Assembly: GCF_904067045.1 (NCBI RefSeq)
Contig: NZ_CAJFDC010000001.1
Span: 806,001-870,000, forward strand
Length of the DNA stretch: 64,000 nucleotides
Direction of reading: 5' to 3'
From: Pseudomonas sp. FEN
GTDB lineage: Bacteria > Pseudomonadota > Gammaproteobacteria > Pseudomonadales > Pseudomonadaceae
Shown here: piece after piece, positions 18,494-29,900 of the stretch
How the letters are laid out: each line of letters opens with the position of its first letter
Numbering within the stretch: the stretch's first letter is position 1
Translations under genes and position numbers: made by a program
Notes under the pieces: model-generated
What the model saw: the letters and a program-made list of their open reading frames with translations, nothing else
Database searches by the model: none
Told to the model about the DNA's origin: nothing

Positions 18494-21400
18494 CTACAGC
18501 CGTTTCAGTTGCTCCACCAGGGCCTCCTCCACTTCGGGCGCATTGAAAAAAAACTTGCGCGCCATGGGCAGGCTGATCGCGCTGCGCCAGATATCGACAG
18601 CCGCTTGCGCGCGGCCCGGTTGCCCCCTGCGGATTCGCTCGAAACGTTCACCTTCGGCGTGAGCCTGCGCCTTGGAGCCAAGAAATCGCTCTTCTCGGGT
18701 TTTCAGGTGGGCCGCCCCCAACTCGAAACCGTCATCGAAGGTGGCCAGGCCCTCATAGTGGAAATGGGCCACCCAGAGCAGCGCGTTTTTCCGGCCCGTG
18801 GCCGCCTTGTCCAGAATCAGGTATTCCTGCAGATAGTCACGGGACTTGAGCAAGCTGCGCGGCCCGTTCTTCCTGATTTCGATAGCGCCCTGGCGCTGGA
18901 GAAAGTCGACCCGGGCCATGTCCGGCATGCTGGCCTTGGTCGCCTCAACCCGGATCAGCAGCCCTGCATTGACCAACTCCAGGGCCAACGCGCGCAGCTT
19001 ACCCACTTGAGTCTGCCCATTGACCCGCTCGATCGTCGCGTCGACAGACGCCAGACGCTCCTCGAGCTGATTGGCCAGGCGTTCGAGCTTTTTCGACTCG
19101 CTCTCCAGCACGTCCTGGAGATAGACCGGATCCCTGATCGGCTGCTTCAATCGCTCGGCCTTGTCGAGCGCCTTGGTCAATTCCGCCCTGGCATCGAGCA
19201 ACTCCCGCTTGGCCGCCTGCATCTGTGCCTCAGCGTCCCCGAGCAAGCGTTTGATACCGATCAGCGGCTTGGCCGCTACCGACTGTGGTGCCGACTCGGG
19301 CGCCGAGACTTCCTCCCAATAGGTTCCTTCGTCGTTTTCCTGGAACAGCAGGACCTCATCGCCCCCGCTTATTTCGACAATCTCACGGGTCTGCCCGGCG
19401 CTCGCGGGCCTGACCTTGCCCAGATAGGTCCCGCCCCTCGAGCCACGGGTCTGAATCAGTCCGGGGACTTTCTCGAGCCCTTCCTGCGCGGCAACGTCGC
19501 TGGCCTGCTCGTCGAGCAACTCGCTCAATGCTTCCAGGGCCTCCTCACGCAGTTGCCCGATCAGCCCGACCAGACGTTCGGTATAGACCACGGACCGGCC
19601 CGCCGGCTGGTGATATCGCCAGAACTCGATGACCTGCAGACTGGACTCGTAATTTTCGATACAGGTATTGAGCACGCGACGACGGCGCCTCGCGGAGATC
19701 TCCGTATCCAGTTCCAGATTGACCCGGGATCGGCTGGCCATGGTCGCCTCCTGGGTTTTCTCCCGCAGGGAGGGATAGGTCCGCTCGCCCCGTTCCAACT
19801 CGTGAATACTCAACCAGCGCAAGGTCTGCAGTTGCGACGACTGCGTATCCAGCAAGGTCCCGACGCCCCGCGTCTCGGCGTTGACCTTGTCGCGGGTCTT
19901 GGCCCCCAGGCCCGGAAACTCACCCAGATGGGCGTCAATGCGCTTTTCCTGTCGATGCCAGTCGAGCATCTCGTCATTGATCTTGACCTTCTTTACCTGA
20001 TACGCCAACAGCCGCTCATACAACGCCGACCCCGGCCCGGCATTGGTCGCCTGCGCCAAGGCGAGGTCTTCAGCCGACGGATGCCCTTCCTCCCGGACCC
20101 TGGCCAGCACATCCAACTGCTCACGGCAGCCGCCGAGCTGAACCCCCAGGAAAGCGCACACGGCCTCCTTCCATTTGGCAACCGGCTTGAGCCTGGCCTG
20201 CTCTTCACGCACGCTGATGCTCTGTCCGGTCAGATCGAAGGCCTTTCGCGCCTCCTGGAGAAAACGTTGCCGGGCTTCACTGCGTATCACCGCGGGGTAA
20301 TCTCCCGCTTCCTTGCGTTGCAGGTCGAGCCTGGCAATCGACGCCCTGCGCATTGCCAACTTACCGTCGGTTTCGATGAGCCGGTGGCGTTCGTCCAGGG
20401 CCTTGGCCGCCGCCGCGTTCTTTGCCTGCATTTGCTTGATCGTCTCGCGTCCGCCACGCCCCGAACCGCCACGCAGCCGCAGCCGCAGATCCGGTAACCA
20501 GCGACCATCGCCAAGGCTTTTCAAATAGAACCCTTGTTCCAGCCCGTCTGCCGTGGTCACGCGCACATTGCTCTCGGCATCCGTCGCCACGGCAAATAGC
20601 CAGCCGCCCACCCGGGCAGCCAGGCGCTTGCCCTCTTTCAAGCGGATAAGCCCCTTATATTCGCCGGAAGCGATCACTTCGCCCAAGGTATGCGATTCAG
20701 GCCAGGGCATGGGGTAGCGCTTCATGGCCCAGTCACGAGGGGATCTGCGCAAGGATGTCGCGCCAGGAGACAAGGAGTTATCCAGTTGCATCGACTGGAG
20801 TCTGTCCGCGCCTTCACTGATGCTCGCCCGGACCGGCGCGCGGTAGCTCTCATGGGTCGGGATCCTGCCGGGTGTTTCGACCGGTGCCTGCAGGTGGCCC
20901 AGCCGATGCCCGAGGATAAACGCCATATTGACCAGGATATCGGCCCAGGCGCTGGCTTTGGTGCCCGGATCTTTTTCCTGTAGACGACGCAAATCGGCCT
21001 CGACACTGGCGACCACGGCGAAAATCCAGCCGGCCAGCGCCGCCGGGCCACGGATAAACATCAGGAGCACGTTGAACAACTGCCAGCCGCCCTCCTTCAA
21101 GGTAGCCCAGCGCTGTTCGGCGTTGGAGACCGACTGCCGATCCGCCAAGGCGATCAGGCTCCTGGCCGTCGAGACGAACAGGTGATGCAGGTAATCGCCC
21201 TCAACCACCTCGTCACTGAGCGTGGCCGGCCCGACTGGCCACAGCGTGGCAAAATCATCTTCGAATGAGCGCGGCAGATGAGGCTCCACAAAGCCGCCAT
21301 TGTCATAGGTGCGCCGGGCCTGATCGCTCATCCAGGTCAGCACGTGCTCCTGCAACTGGCCGGGATGCTTGATCGCCTCGAACAGTGCGTCGAAGCTCGG

Positions 21401-23350
21401 ATATTGCCGTAACGTTTCGACGGAAGGCGTGGGACGGACATCGTTATCACGAGGACAAAAGGCCTTGCCCGGCGTGGACTGGAACGTCTGGAAGGCCGAC
21501 TCCCGCGACCCGGCCTTGGCCAGCAGCGGACGATAGAGGATTACCGGGCCATGCCGGGTGTCCTGCGGTCCGATCAGGAACATCGACGCCACGACATCGG
21601 CCGACGCATCGGCTTCGGACTTGAAGGCCAGGGGGCGCAGGACGATCTGCTGGCCATCCAGCCACTGCCTGGCCGCGTCGGCCTGCATCACGGCCTCGAC
21701 ATAACGGTATCCCGTTTCATCGAAATCCGCTTCGCCGCGGATCTTGAGCTCCAGCGCCACCATGGGCAATTGCACCCGCAGTTGCGCGCTGAACAGTTGT
21801 TCCCGGCGCCGCGCCTCGTCGACATCCTCGATCAGCGTGGACTGGAGCAGCTCCAGGTAGGTCCGCCCGATATCGACGGCGCTGACCACCCCCTTGAGGT
21901 AGTCCGGGGTCATCCAGGCGGGAACCGGTGCTTCGAGGGCGCAACGACGGATATTGATGCGCATTTGCGCATGCCGAAAGCCACCGAGATTCTCCAGGGC
22001 AAACTCGGTCAGGCTCATCCGGACCGTCTCGACACTCCCCAGCGCGCCGCCTCCCGCCCCGGCGGAAGGCACGGCCAGCGCGACTGTCTTCTCGAGTTGC
22101 AGATGAATATCATCGGGATCGGCGATCCCCAGGACTTGCGGATGATCCTCACGCATTTTTTTCAGCAAAGCCTTGGCGGCAAAGCCCGGCAGGTCGCCAA
22201 CGCCATCGAGAAACGCCTTGCCGCCCGAGGCACGCTGCACCTCGGCGAGTTGTTCCAACAGGGCGCGATAGGCCGTGATGTCCTCGGCACGGGCCCCAAG
22301 CAGCCAGTACGGCAGGGCATCGCGCAGCGCAGCCAGTTCCTCGGGCAGCTCGACGACCACGTGGGCCGGCCTTGCCACCGGTGTGAAAAACCAGCGATCG
22401 GGGCGGGTGATCGCGTCGAGTCGGCGCTGGTAGTCCTCGACCGTCCATGCGCTATCGCGGCCGATCAGCGCGATCTCCTGGAGCTGATTATCGAGCAAGG
22501 CCTCGCCGAGACTGCAAATGGCCTCTTCGATCTGCTCGGGAGGATCGTCCTGTTGCCAGAGCAAGTGCTCGCGATACTCGATATCCCGACCATTGGCCCG
22601 AGTGCTCATGAACAACGGCACCAGTTGCCCCAGATCCGTGGAGCCGGCCTTGAACATCCCCCAGGCGAGGCTGAACACCAGGGGAACCTGTTCGATACCG
22701 CGCGTCTTGCGCCGGGCAATCAGCACCGGCAAAGCTTCGGGATAACGCGCGCCCCAGGAATCCTTGCTGACGGCGCGGAGGCCGTGGAGGGCGAACTGTT
22801 CCTCGGGCTTTTCCAGATCCACCGTCAGGAAGTCGCGGTACTGCTCACGATCCACGGCGAGAATCCGCACCAGCAGCGCACACAGACGGCGAAAACGACT
22901 GGTGCCTTGCGCGTCCTCCTCGTTCCAGTAGTCGACCAAGGCCTGTTTGAAGAGCTCGAGCAGGACCTCGCCCCACTCCCTGAGCATGGTCTGGGTCGCC
23001 GCGGCGTCCACCAGATAGCGGTTGCCGCGCCCCCCCTCGGACCAGGGTTCCAACACATGAGCCTCGGTAAAAACCGCGGCCACCCCGGCGGTAAAGTGCT
23101 TGAGCACCAGGTCGAGCAAAGTGCTGTAGCGGTAGCCGGCAAATACCCGTTGGCCATGCTGCTCGGACCATTGCGGCTCGCCGACCATCAGCTGCGTTGC
23201 ATTTCGCCGTGGATCCCAGTGAGTAAAAAAGCGCTCCTGAATGACCGACAGGGCCACACCGCGCAAGGTCGGTGGATGGGCGAAAAGCGCCTTGGCCGCG
23301 TCGATCTCCTGCTCAAGCGAGGAGCGCGGCGGGGTGATTGCATCAGTCAT
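18494..23350 (-). CDS. Giant dermonecrotic-toxin-like protein (DUF6543 type), 1618 aa
   Basis: One uninterrupted frame from ATG 23350, with GGGAG upstream. The first 200 residues follow the N-terminal pattern of pseudomonad 'dermonecrotic toxin' proteins (RGVALSVIQERFFTHWDP, TLLDLVLKHF, LVDYWNEEDAQGTSRFRRL). Hydrophobic stretches lie at about 755-785 (VLLMFIRGPAALAGWIFAV) and 797-815. Residues about 970-1450 are charged, Glu/Arg/Lys-rich and probably coiled coil. A conserved C-terminal block near 1528 reads WVAHFHYEGLATFDDGF with AHLKTREERFLG. There is no signal peptide, so release by lysis, a non-classical route or a type III/VI-type system would be needed. The target is unknown. It is divergent from a YkgJ-type gene and a second giant toxin. 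Confidence 0.75.
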   Translation of the reverse strand: MTDAITPPRSSLEQEIDAAKALFAHPPTLRGVALSVIQERFFTHWDPRRNATQLMVGEPQWSEQHGQRVFAGYRYSTLLDLVLKHFTAGVAAVFTEAHVLEPWSEGGRGNRYLVDAAATQTMLREWGEVLLELFKQALVDYWNEEDAQGTSRFRRLCALLVRILAVDREQYRDFLTVDLEKPEEQFALHGLRAVSKDSWGARYPEALPVLIARRKTRGIEQVPLVFSLAWGMFKAGSTDLGQLVPLFMSTRANGRDIEYREHLLWQQDDPPEQIEEAICSLGEALLDNQLQEIALIGRDSAWTVEDYQRRLDAITRPDRWFFTPVARPAHVVVELPEELAALRDALPYWLLGARAEDITAYRALLEQLAEVQRASGGKAFLDGVGDLPGFAAKALLKKMREDHPQVLGIADPDDIHLQLEKTVALAVPSAGAGGGALGSVETVRMSLTEFALENLGGFRHAQMRINIRRCALEAPVPAWMTPDYLKGVVSAVDIGRTYLELLQSTLIEDVDEARRREQLFSAQLRVQLPMVALELKIRGEADFDETGYRYVEAVMQADAARQWLDGQQIVLRPLAFKSEADASADVVASMFLIGPQDTRHGPVILYRPLLAKAGSRESAFQTFQSTPGKAFCPRDNDVRPTPSVETLRQYPSFDALFEAIKHPGQLQEHVLTWMSDQARRTYDNGGFVEPHLPRSFEDDFATLWPVGPATLSDEVVEGDYLHHLFVSTARSLIALADRQSVSNAEQRWATLKEGGWQLFNVLLMFIRGPAALAGWIFAVVASVEADLRRLQEKDPGTKASAWADILVNMAFILGHRLGHLQAPVETPGRIPTHESYRAPVRASISEGADRLQSMQLDNSLSPGATSLRRSPRDWAMKRYPMPWPESHTLGEVIASGEYKGLIRLKEGKRLAARVGGWLFAVATDAESNVRVTTADGLEQGFYLKSLGDGRWLPDLRLRLRGGSGRGGRETIKQMQAKNAAAAKALDERHRLIETDGKLAMRRASIARLDLQRKEAGDYPAVIRSEARQRFLQEARKAFDLTGQSISVREEQARLKPVAKWKEAVCAFLGVQLGGCREQLDVLARVREEGHPSAEDLALAQATNAGPGSALYERLLAYQVKKVKINDEMLDWHRQEKRIDAHLGEFPGLGAKTRDKVNAETRGVGTLLDTQSSQLQTLRWLSIHELERGERTYPSLREKTQEATMASRSRVNLELDTEISARRRRRVLNTCIENYESSLQVIEFWRYHQPAGRSVVYTERLVGLIGQLREEALEALSELLDEQASDVAAQEGLEKVPGLIQTRGSRGGTYLGKVRPASAGQTREIVEISGGDEVLLFQENDEGTYWEEVSAPESAPQSVAAKPLIGIKRLLGDAEAQMQAAKRELLDARAELTKALDKAERLKQPIRDPVYLQDVLESESKKLERLANQLEERLASVDATIERVNGQTQVGKLRALALELVNAGLLIRVEATKASMPDMARVDFLQRQGAIEIRKNGPRSLLKSRDYLQEYLILDKAATGRKNALLWVAHFHYEGLATFDDGFELGAAHLKTREERFLGSKAQAHAEGERFERIRRGQPGRAQAAVDIWRSAISLPMARKFFFNAPEVEEALVEQLKRL

Positions 23351-23511
23351 GTCTGACTCCCTTCAAATAGGACAAACCGCCGTCGGTCAGGACCGCGCGC
23401 GGGTTCCCGGGGGAGTAAACACAGAGTACGAGCCGACATTGTGGTATCCAGCTATCGGGAGGCGGTCTGTTCCGGCATACAGGGTCACGGCACTGACATA
23501 CACTGGCGCCC

Positions 23512-23817
23512 ATGACCATGATCCCGCTGACCGACCTCGCCGAACCTGTGATCACCTGCTCCACCTGCGCGGCCTGCTGCTGCCGGTTGGAGGTCCTGTT
23601 GATCACCGATACCGGCGTTCCCGAACGTTTTATCGACATCGACGATTGGGGCGGCGAGGTGATGTTGCGCCTGGACGATGGCTGGTGCGCGGCGCTGGAT
23701 CGCGACAGCATGCGTTGCACGATCTACGAGAAACGCCCACTGATCTGCCGGGAATTCGAAACCGGCTCGGCGGACTGCCTGGAAGAACGCCGCGGGATCG
23801 CCACGGCCTATCGATAG
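23512..23817 (+). CDS. YkgJ-family cysteine-cluster protein
   Basis: 101 residues from ATG 23512. The Cys cluster CSTCAACCC (from residue 16) matches the family CxxCxxCC motif, and later cysteines appear in WCAALD, MRCTIYEKRPLICREF and DCLEER. The family is thought to bind zinc or iron; its role is unsettled. It lies in the divergent gap between two giant toxin-like genes, on the same strand as the second. It may be an ordinary conserved gene caught there, or a partner of the toxins; sequence alone does not decide. Confidence 0.85.
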   Translation: MTMIPLTDLAEPVITCSTCAACCCRLEVLLITDTGVPERFIDIDDWGGEVMLRLDDGWCAALDRDSMRCTIYEKRPLICREFETGSADCLEERRGIATAYR

Positions 23818-23972
23818 GTGCAAACGCGGGGCCGAATCAGGGCGATTTCAGCTCCGAGTCAGGGACGCGTCCCATATATCCAGTGAACCGGCTCAATCCA
23901 CACTTGCGACGAACATGTCACAAGCAGCGGGCAGCTCGACAGTTGCCCCCCGGACCCCGAGATCACTGGCCC

Positions 23973-26900
23973 ATGAATACGCCTCCCGCCATTTCCTCCC
24001 CACCGCCCGGTATTTCACCCTCCTGCACGACCGACAGCACGCCGGCAACGACCGACAACGCGCCAATCCAGGCGCAACTGTTGCTCTCGCTCAAGAGCCT
24101 CAATGCGCAAGTCGCGGCCCTGTTCAACGAACTGCCGGAACCGCTTCCGACAACGGGCGAGAAGCAGGCAACAACCGCGCTTGAGCAGATACGCCAGCAG
24201 CGACAGAGTTACCTGGCGCAACTGCAACAATTCTGGACCCGGCCCACTGGAGCCAGCGCCGGTCAGCCTGCCGGGCAATGGCTCGCGCAGATCCTGAAAA
24301 CCCAACTCGGCAGCGAGGCGCAACTGCGCAGCGCCGATGGGACGCTATCCGTTGACGACCGGCAACTGATTGACCAGGTGCTCAGCCATTCCACCCGGGC
24401 GCAACGCGAGGCATCCCTACCGGTGCCGCCCAAGGTCCGGCGGCCCGGGGTTTACGACATTGTCCGCCAGGGCGCAGACACCTCGGACAATACACCGTGC
24501 CCGGGTGCATTCGTGATCACCAGCAGCGACGGTGCCGTCCTGCCGGGTAGCGACCCCGACCCGAGACACTTCAAGGGCAAGACAGCGGTCGAGCTCCACA
24601 GTGAGCTGGGCCGGGTCGTGCTGTACAGCCTGGAGTACGGTCTTGAATCCTTTGACTCGCTCAAATCTTTGCACACGACACTGCAAGCGCGGCTCGGAGA
24701 AAAAATCGCCCAGCGTTTCAGCACGGGTGATGACCAGCACGAAAGTGTCTTCGCGCGGCAGGTACAGGCATTGCGCAATGCCCAGCAAGGGCGGGTGCGC
24801 GAGGCCTTTGTCGAGCACCAGACGGACACGCCGCAGGTCTTGCTGGAACGCATCAAGGCCGCCGCGGACCTGCGCGATATCCTGGATATCGACACTCGCT
24901 TGAGTCAGCGTGCGCAACTGCTGCACTACCGGACCTGGCGACAGCGCTTCAAGGAGGGCCGCGTCGAGGACTGGAAATGCTATCGGGCGGCGACCTGGCA
25001 AGTGCGGGCAAGCCACTTGGCACTGAAGGCGGCGAGCACTGTCGCGGGAGCGGAACGGGTGCAAGCGCTACGTGACAGCTGGCAATACGCCAATGCCGCC
25101 GCCATGCAACTGGCGGCCCTGGAAGCCAGGCTCCACGGGCGCATCGATGCACGCCAGAAACAGTGGATCCAGGCCGTACTCGACTATCCAGACCCCGCCA
25201 CCCGCCCCACCCTCGACGCCTACCCCATCAACGCCAACGCCCTCGGCTGGCGGGCGCCCGCCCCGGCGCCGCAGAGCGCCGCGATCCATCTCATCAGCGG
25301 TGGTGTACTCGCGCTCAACAGTGCGGATCCGAGCGCCCCCGACGTGCTGCTATATACCCCGAACGCACCCGACGGCCATGACTGGGCAGCCCTGAATCAG
25401 CTCGATGAGCTCGGCCAACGCTTCCCGGAACCGGCGTGGACCGACTACTTCAGCGCGCGGCTGGCAACCTTGAAGAACACCAGCGTAGCCATGCCGACAG
25501 CCGCAAACGCCGCTCACTTCCAACTGCTGCCCATGCCAGGCAACGTGCAGCAGCGCCTCTACGAAATACAGGCGAACGCCGACAGCGACACGACGCCACG
25601 GCCGGACAGTCACCCGGCCTGGCGCAAGATCGGCAGCGACGCCATACCGCCCATGGCGCCGGCGACGGACAGACGCCTGCGATTGCTCGGCGGTGCGCCG
25701 ACAGCGCCCACCTCATCGCGGCTGTCGGCAATCGCCAGCCTGGTCCGCCTGGGCTCGTGGAATCCCCAGGTGATGAGCCTCATTCCACCGATCATGACCA
25801 GCCTGCCCGACTGGCCACCGGGCTGCAACCTGGTGATCATTGACAGCAGCGAACCGGGACTTGGCTGGTCGGTCCGTTACGGACTCAACGAAGACAGCTA
25901 TGGATACCGGGTGAATCCGGATATTTTTACCGCGCGCCACGATGTCGTGCTGTACCGCTCCAGTCCTGATCATTACAGGGTCAGGCTCAATGGCGGACTG
26001 GTGGACGTCCTCGCCGGGGATGACAGTTTCTTCCACGCCGTGAGCCTGTCGCTGAACCGCAGCCACGAACGCGGCGCGTTCAGCATAGAAAGGCTGCGCA
26101 ATGCCGCCGCCGATCAGATCGAACACAATCCGCGGATCGCGCGCCTGGCGACATCGGCCTATCTGCCCCTTTATACCCGCGCCCTTGAACGTTATATGGA
26201 GCTGGGCGTCTGGCTGGGCGATGACGTCTATCGGGAACTGATCGCAATCCTCAAGGGCGAGCCCAATCCCCACGGCCTCTTCCAACCGGCCATCCGTTAC
26301 CTGGAGGTGACCTTGCCGTCCCATTCGGCGAGACTCAGGAACGCGGTCGACGCCGCATTCAATGCCGGCCATGAGGACCATCAACTGCCCGCGCTGCCTG
26401 CCGAAATACGCCAGATCATCGAGGCTTACATTGACGCCCCACCACGTCCGAGCTTGTTCCTGGCGAGCGACGCGCCGAACCGGAGGGCACTGTTCGAAAC
26501 CTTGCTGCTCGCCCCGTCACCTGCGCCAGACATCGACTTCCTGGTTGAGCACAGCTTCATTTTCGATCACAACATCCGCCATCTCACGCTGGAGTATGGG
26601 GCCACGGCCACACAACTACGCCAGTATGCGAGCCAGTATCCGGGGGCCCCGATCACCGCGCGACGTAACTTGCTGCGAGCCGCGCTCGGCCGCTTTCCGG
26701 CGCTGCTGGAGCGGCTGGACATCCTCTTCAGCTCGCCAGCCTTGACCCCGCCCCTGGGGCCGGGACTCAATATCAATCAGATCGCCCACTTGCTGAGAGA
26801 CCCACAAATCCCGACGCGCAGGCTGCGCTTGATCGCCCGTTGCGCGGACGCCGGCATCGCCCCGATCAATATGTTGGGCAACGCCGACTGGCTGAAGTCA

Positions 26901-29900
26901 CTGAGCGACGACGTGATCGGCCGACTCCTCGACTATCGGCAGCCACTACAGGAACTGGCCGAACATATGGGCTTCCACGACATCCGGTCGATACTGTTTC
27001 CCTTCGACCCCAGCCACGCCTTTTGGAGCCCGCAACAGTTTCACTCGCCCCCCCTGGCGAATGCCCGACTCAAGCTCCTGCTCGATACGCCCCAACTGTT
27101 CAACCTGCTCAGACAACGCTCGGGCCGAGTGGCCACCAATATGTGGCGGCAACTGACCCGTGCGACCTATGACGAGAGCAGGATTCGCCAGGTGCTGGCC
27201 AATCCGCGCACCACGCTCAGCAGCCTGCGCCAGTTGGAAAAGGCGTTGCAAGCCGAGCTCCCGGTCAGCGCCCAAGGCGCCGGCACCTCGAGCAGCGTGC
27301 AGCCGGCCCGCCTGCGGGGCTATGAGGTCCACTGGGCGGATCAGGCATTGCCAGGACCGGATGAGCAAGGCCTGTATTATGCGACCGATGGCAGGACGTA
27401 CATCCTCCAGGCCGGTCGCTACTATGAGGTCCGTCGCATCGCCGGCAAGTTCCAGATCGTCCATCCCATCCGAGGCCTCATGGGCCCGACTTACGAGGTG
27501 GCCCGGCGCAGCGATGGTTCGTGGATACTCATCGACATCCCCGGCCTGGGCGGCGATGTCCGCGCCGCCTATCCCAGCATCGCCGAGCAATCGCGGATAC
27601 AACGCGATGCCTTCGCCGACCTTGGCCAGGCGGCGCAACAGGAGTGGCAGCAGCTCGCGCCCCGCGCGCCACTGTCCGAGCGGGTTCCCGATCTGCGCAC
27701 CCTTGAGCCCATCGGCGGCGGCTACGCGCTGGAACTCATCGGTGCGCCACGGCAACGTCTGACGCTGGAGAAAGCCAGTCCGCTGGCCCGACTCTCGACA
27801 CGCATCCGCGGCACGCTGAACCTGGTCCGGCAGCACTTCGAATTCCACAACGGTCAGTTGCAAGCGCGCCCTGGCGTGACTCACCACCAGGTGATCGACA
27901 GCCTGACACAACTCGATGGGCTGAACAGCCTCAATAGTGGTTTCGCCCTGTTGCTGCTCACCAGCGGCAAGCGCTTTTCCTGGTCGACGCAATTGGCCAG
28001 CGCCGTCCAGGTACAGTTCTATACCCAACTGGCCCAGGTGCTCCTGGGCGTCGCGACCGATGCCAGCCTGCTGGCCAGGGCGATTTACCTCGGCCTCAAG
28101 GATGCCGGCCACCTCGATAGCGAAACCCTCGACCTGCTGGACAAGGCCGGCCGAGGCATCACCCTCGGCGGCAACACACTCACCCTGCGCGGCCTGCTGG
28201 CCGCCGGCAATGCGTTGCTGGTCCTGGCCAGCCTGGGGGTCGACAGCTACCTGCTCGCCCATGCCGAAACCGCCGAGGACAAGGCCATCTACGGCAGCAA
28301 CGTGGGGCTCGATAGCCTGGCATTGGGCATGGTGCTCGCCGGCTTTGCCGAGGGCGCCGAATTCCTCGGGCCACTGTCGATCCCGCTGGCCGGCCTGGGC
28401 CTGGGCGCCAGCAGCCTGGTGTCGGTGTTCTTTGCCAAGGCCCATCAGGTCCTGGCCACGGGTGAACAATTCAACCGGGAGATCCAGGCCTACCGCAGCG
28501 GCTATGTCGAGGATCCCGAGAGCCATGCGCTACGCACGGACGGCCCGCTGGTGGTGAGCCATCTGGATCAGCGTAACGGTCAGGTCTATCTGGGCAGTCC
28601 GAAGATCTACGCCGTCGACAATTCGCGTTCAGGCGATCCGCGGGTGATCCTGGACGAGCATGAGGCGATCGATGTCGGCCGGCTCCTGGAACTCCCCACG
28701 CAGATGCCACTGCCCGTTTCAAACACCCTCGGTGCCCTCCATCTGCCGGTCACGCCCGAGCACACCTACCTGCCGCAATATGGCTGGCTGCTGGGCGCCA
28801 CCCAGCGCAATGACGCCGAATTGCAGCTGTTCAAGGCGCTGGAACAAAAGACCCAGGGCAAGTTCATCGAGTCCGAATGGGTGGCGGTGTTCCAGAAGGT
28901 CGTGGAAAAACTGCAGCCGCGCTACCACCTCACGCGCATCCGGGTCAGCCTGGGGCAAAAGGCGCCACCACTGGTGATGGACGACCCGGGCGAACAGGCC
29001 GAGTACTTGAACTATGACATCGAAGGCCAGGGCAGCCGCTATGACCTGTACCTGAGCGACGGCCCACGGGTTCATCTGTCCAGTTGCACCACGTCCCCGC
29101 CATCTACCTGGGTGCTGCACACCGACAACCTGAGTCGCCCGGACGATATCGAATTTGAAACCGGCCGCCTGACGCTGGGCGGCGTTGTACTGCAGGTCCG
29201 GGGCAAGCAAACCCTGTATACGGTCAACAAGGCCGGCGAGGCCTACCGGCTGGATCTTGCCGGGGGGCGACGAACACTGGTGACGCTGAGCGCGCGCGAC
29301 TACGAGGACGTAAGCACGCTGCTGCAACACCTGCGGGGACTGCGGGAACAACGGCGCCTTGACCTGCCGTTGCATATCGAAGACCTGTGGCTGGCCGAGT
29401 ATCCGGGCCGTGGCATTTACTATCGGCCCGTCGACGGCAGCTTAGTGGCCATTCCCGTGGATGGGGAGGATCACGGCGAAGAGCGGTACCAGATCCCGGT
29501 GCAACCCGAGGCACTGATCATCACCCCCAGCGTACAGCGCGAGAAGCTCCGGGAGGCGGCCGCGACACTGGCGACGATCACGATTTACCTGAACGCCCAG
29601 TACCGGACATTCGCCGGGCGCTCGGCGGGGTTCTGGAGCGCTCGTCCCGCCGAAGGCCTGCCCGACAACGAGAAGTTCTATGGCGATTTCCTGCGCGCGC
29701 AATACCGCCTGGCAGTCCAGCGGACACGCCTGCACGGCGACTACTCCGACGCCGCCTGTCAGATGCTGCTGCAACTGCTGCCCGGCCACGAGCGCGAACG
29801 CCCGGCGCAGGGGCCACGCCAGGTGCCAGTGCATCGCTTGAACATCAACGGCTACCCCTCCGATGATGTGCTGATACTCGGCGATCCGCGGCAAGGACCG

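Noticed and set aside
18401..23356. Long + strand frames (698 and 601 codons) opposite the first giant toxin
   Set aside because: The minus-strand protein has family motifs and one continuous frame; the + frames are Leu/Arg/Gln-rich shadows.
26946..28526. 526-codon frame antisense to the second giant toxin
   Set aside because: It lies fully inside the pore-domain region of the toxin, with shadow-type composition and no motif.
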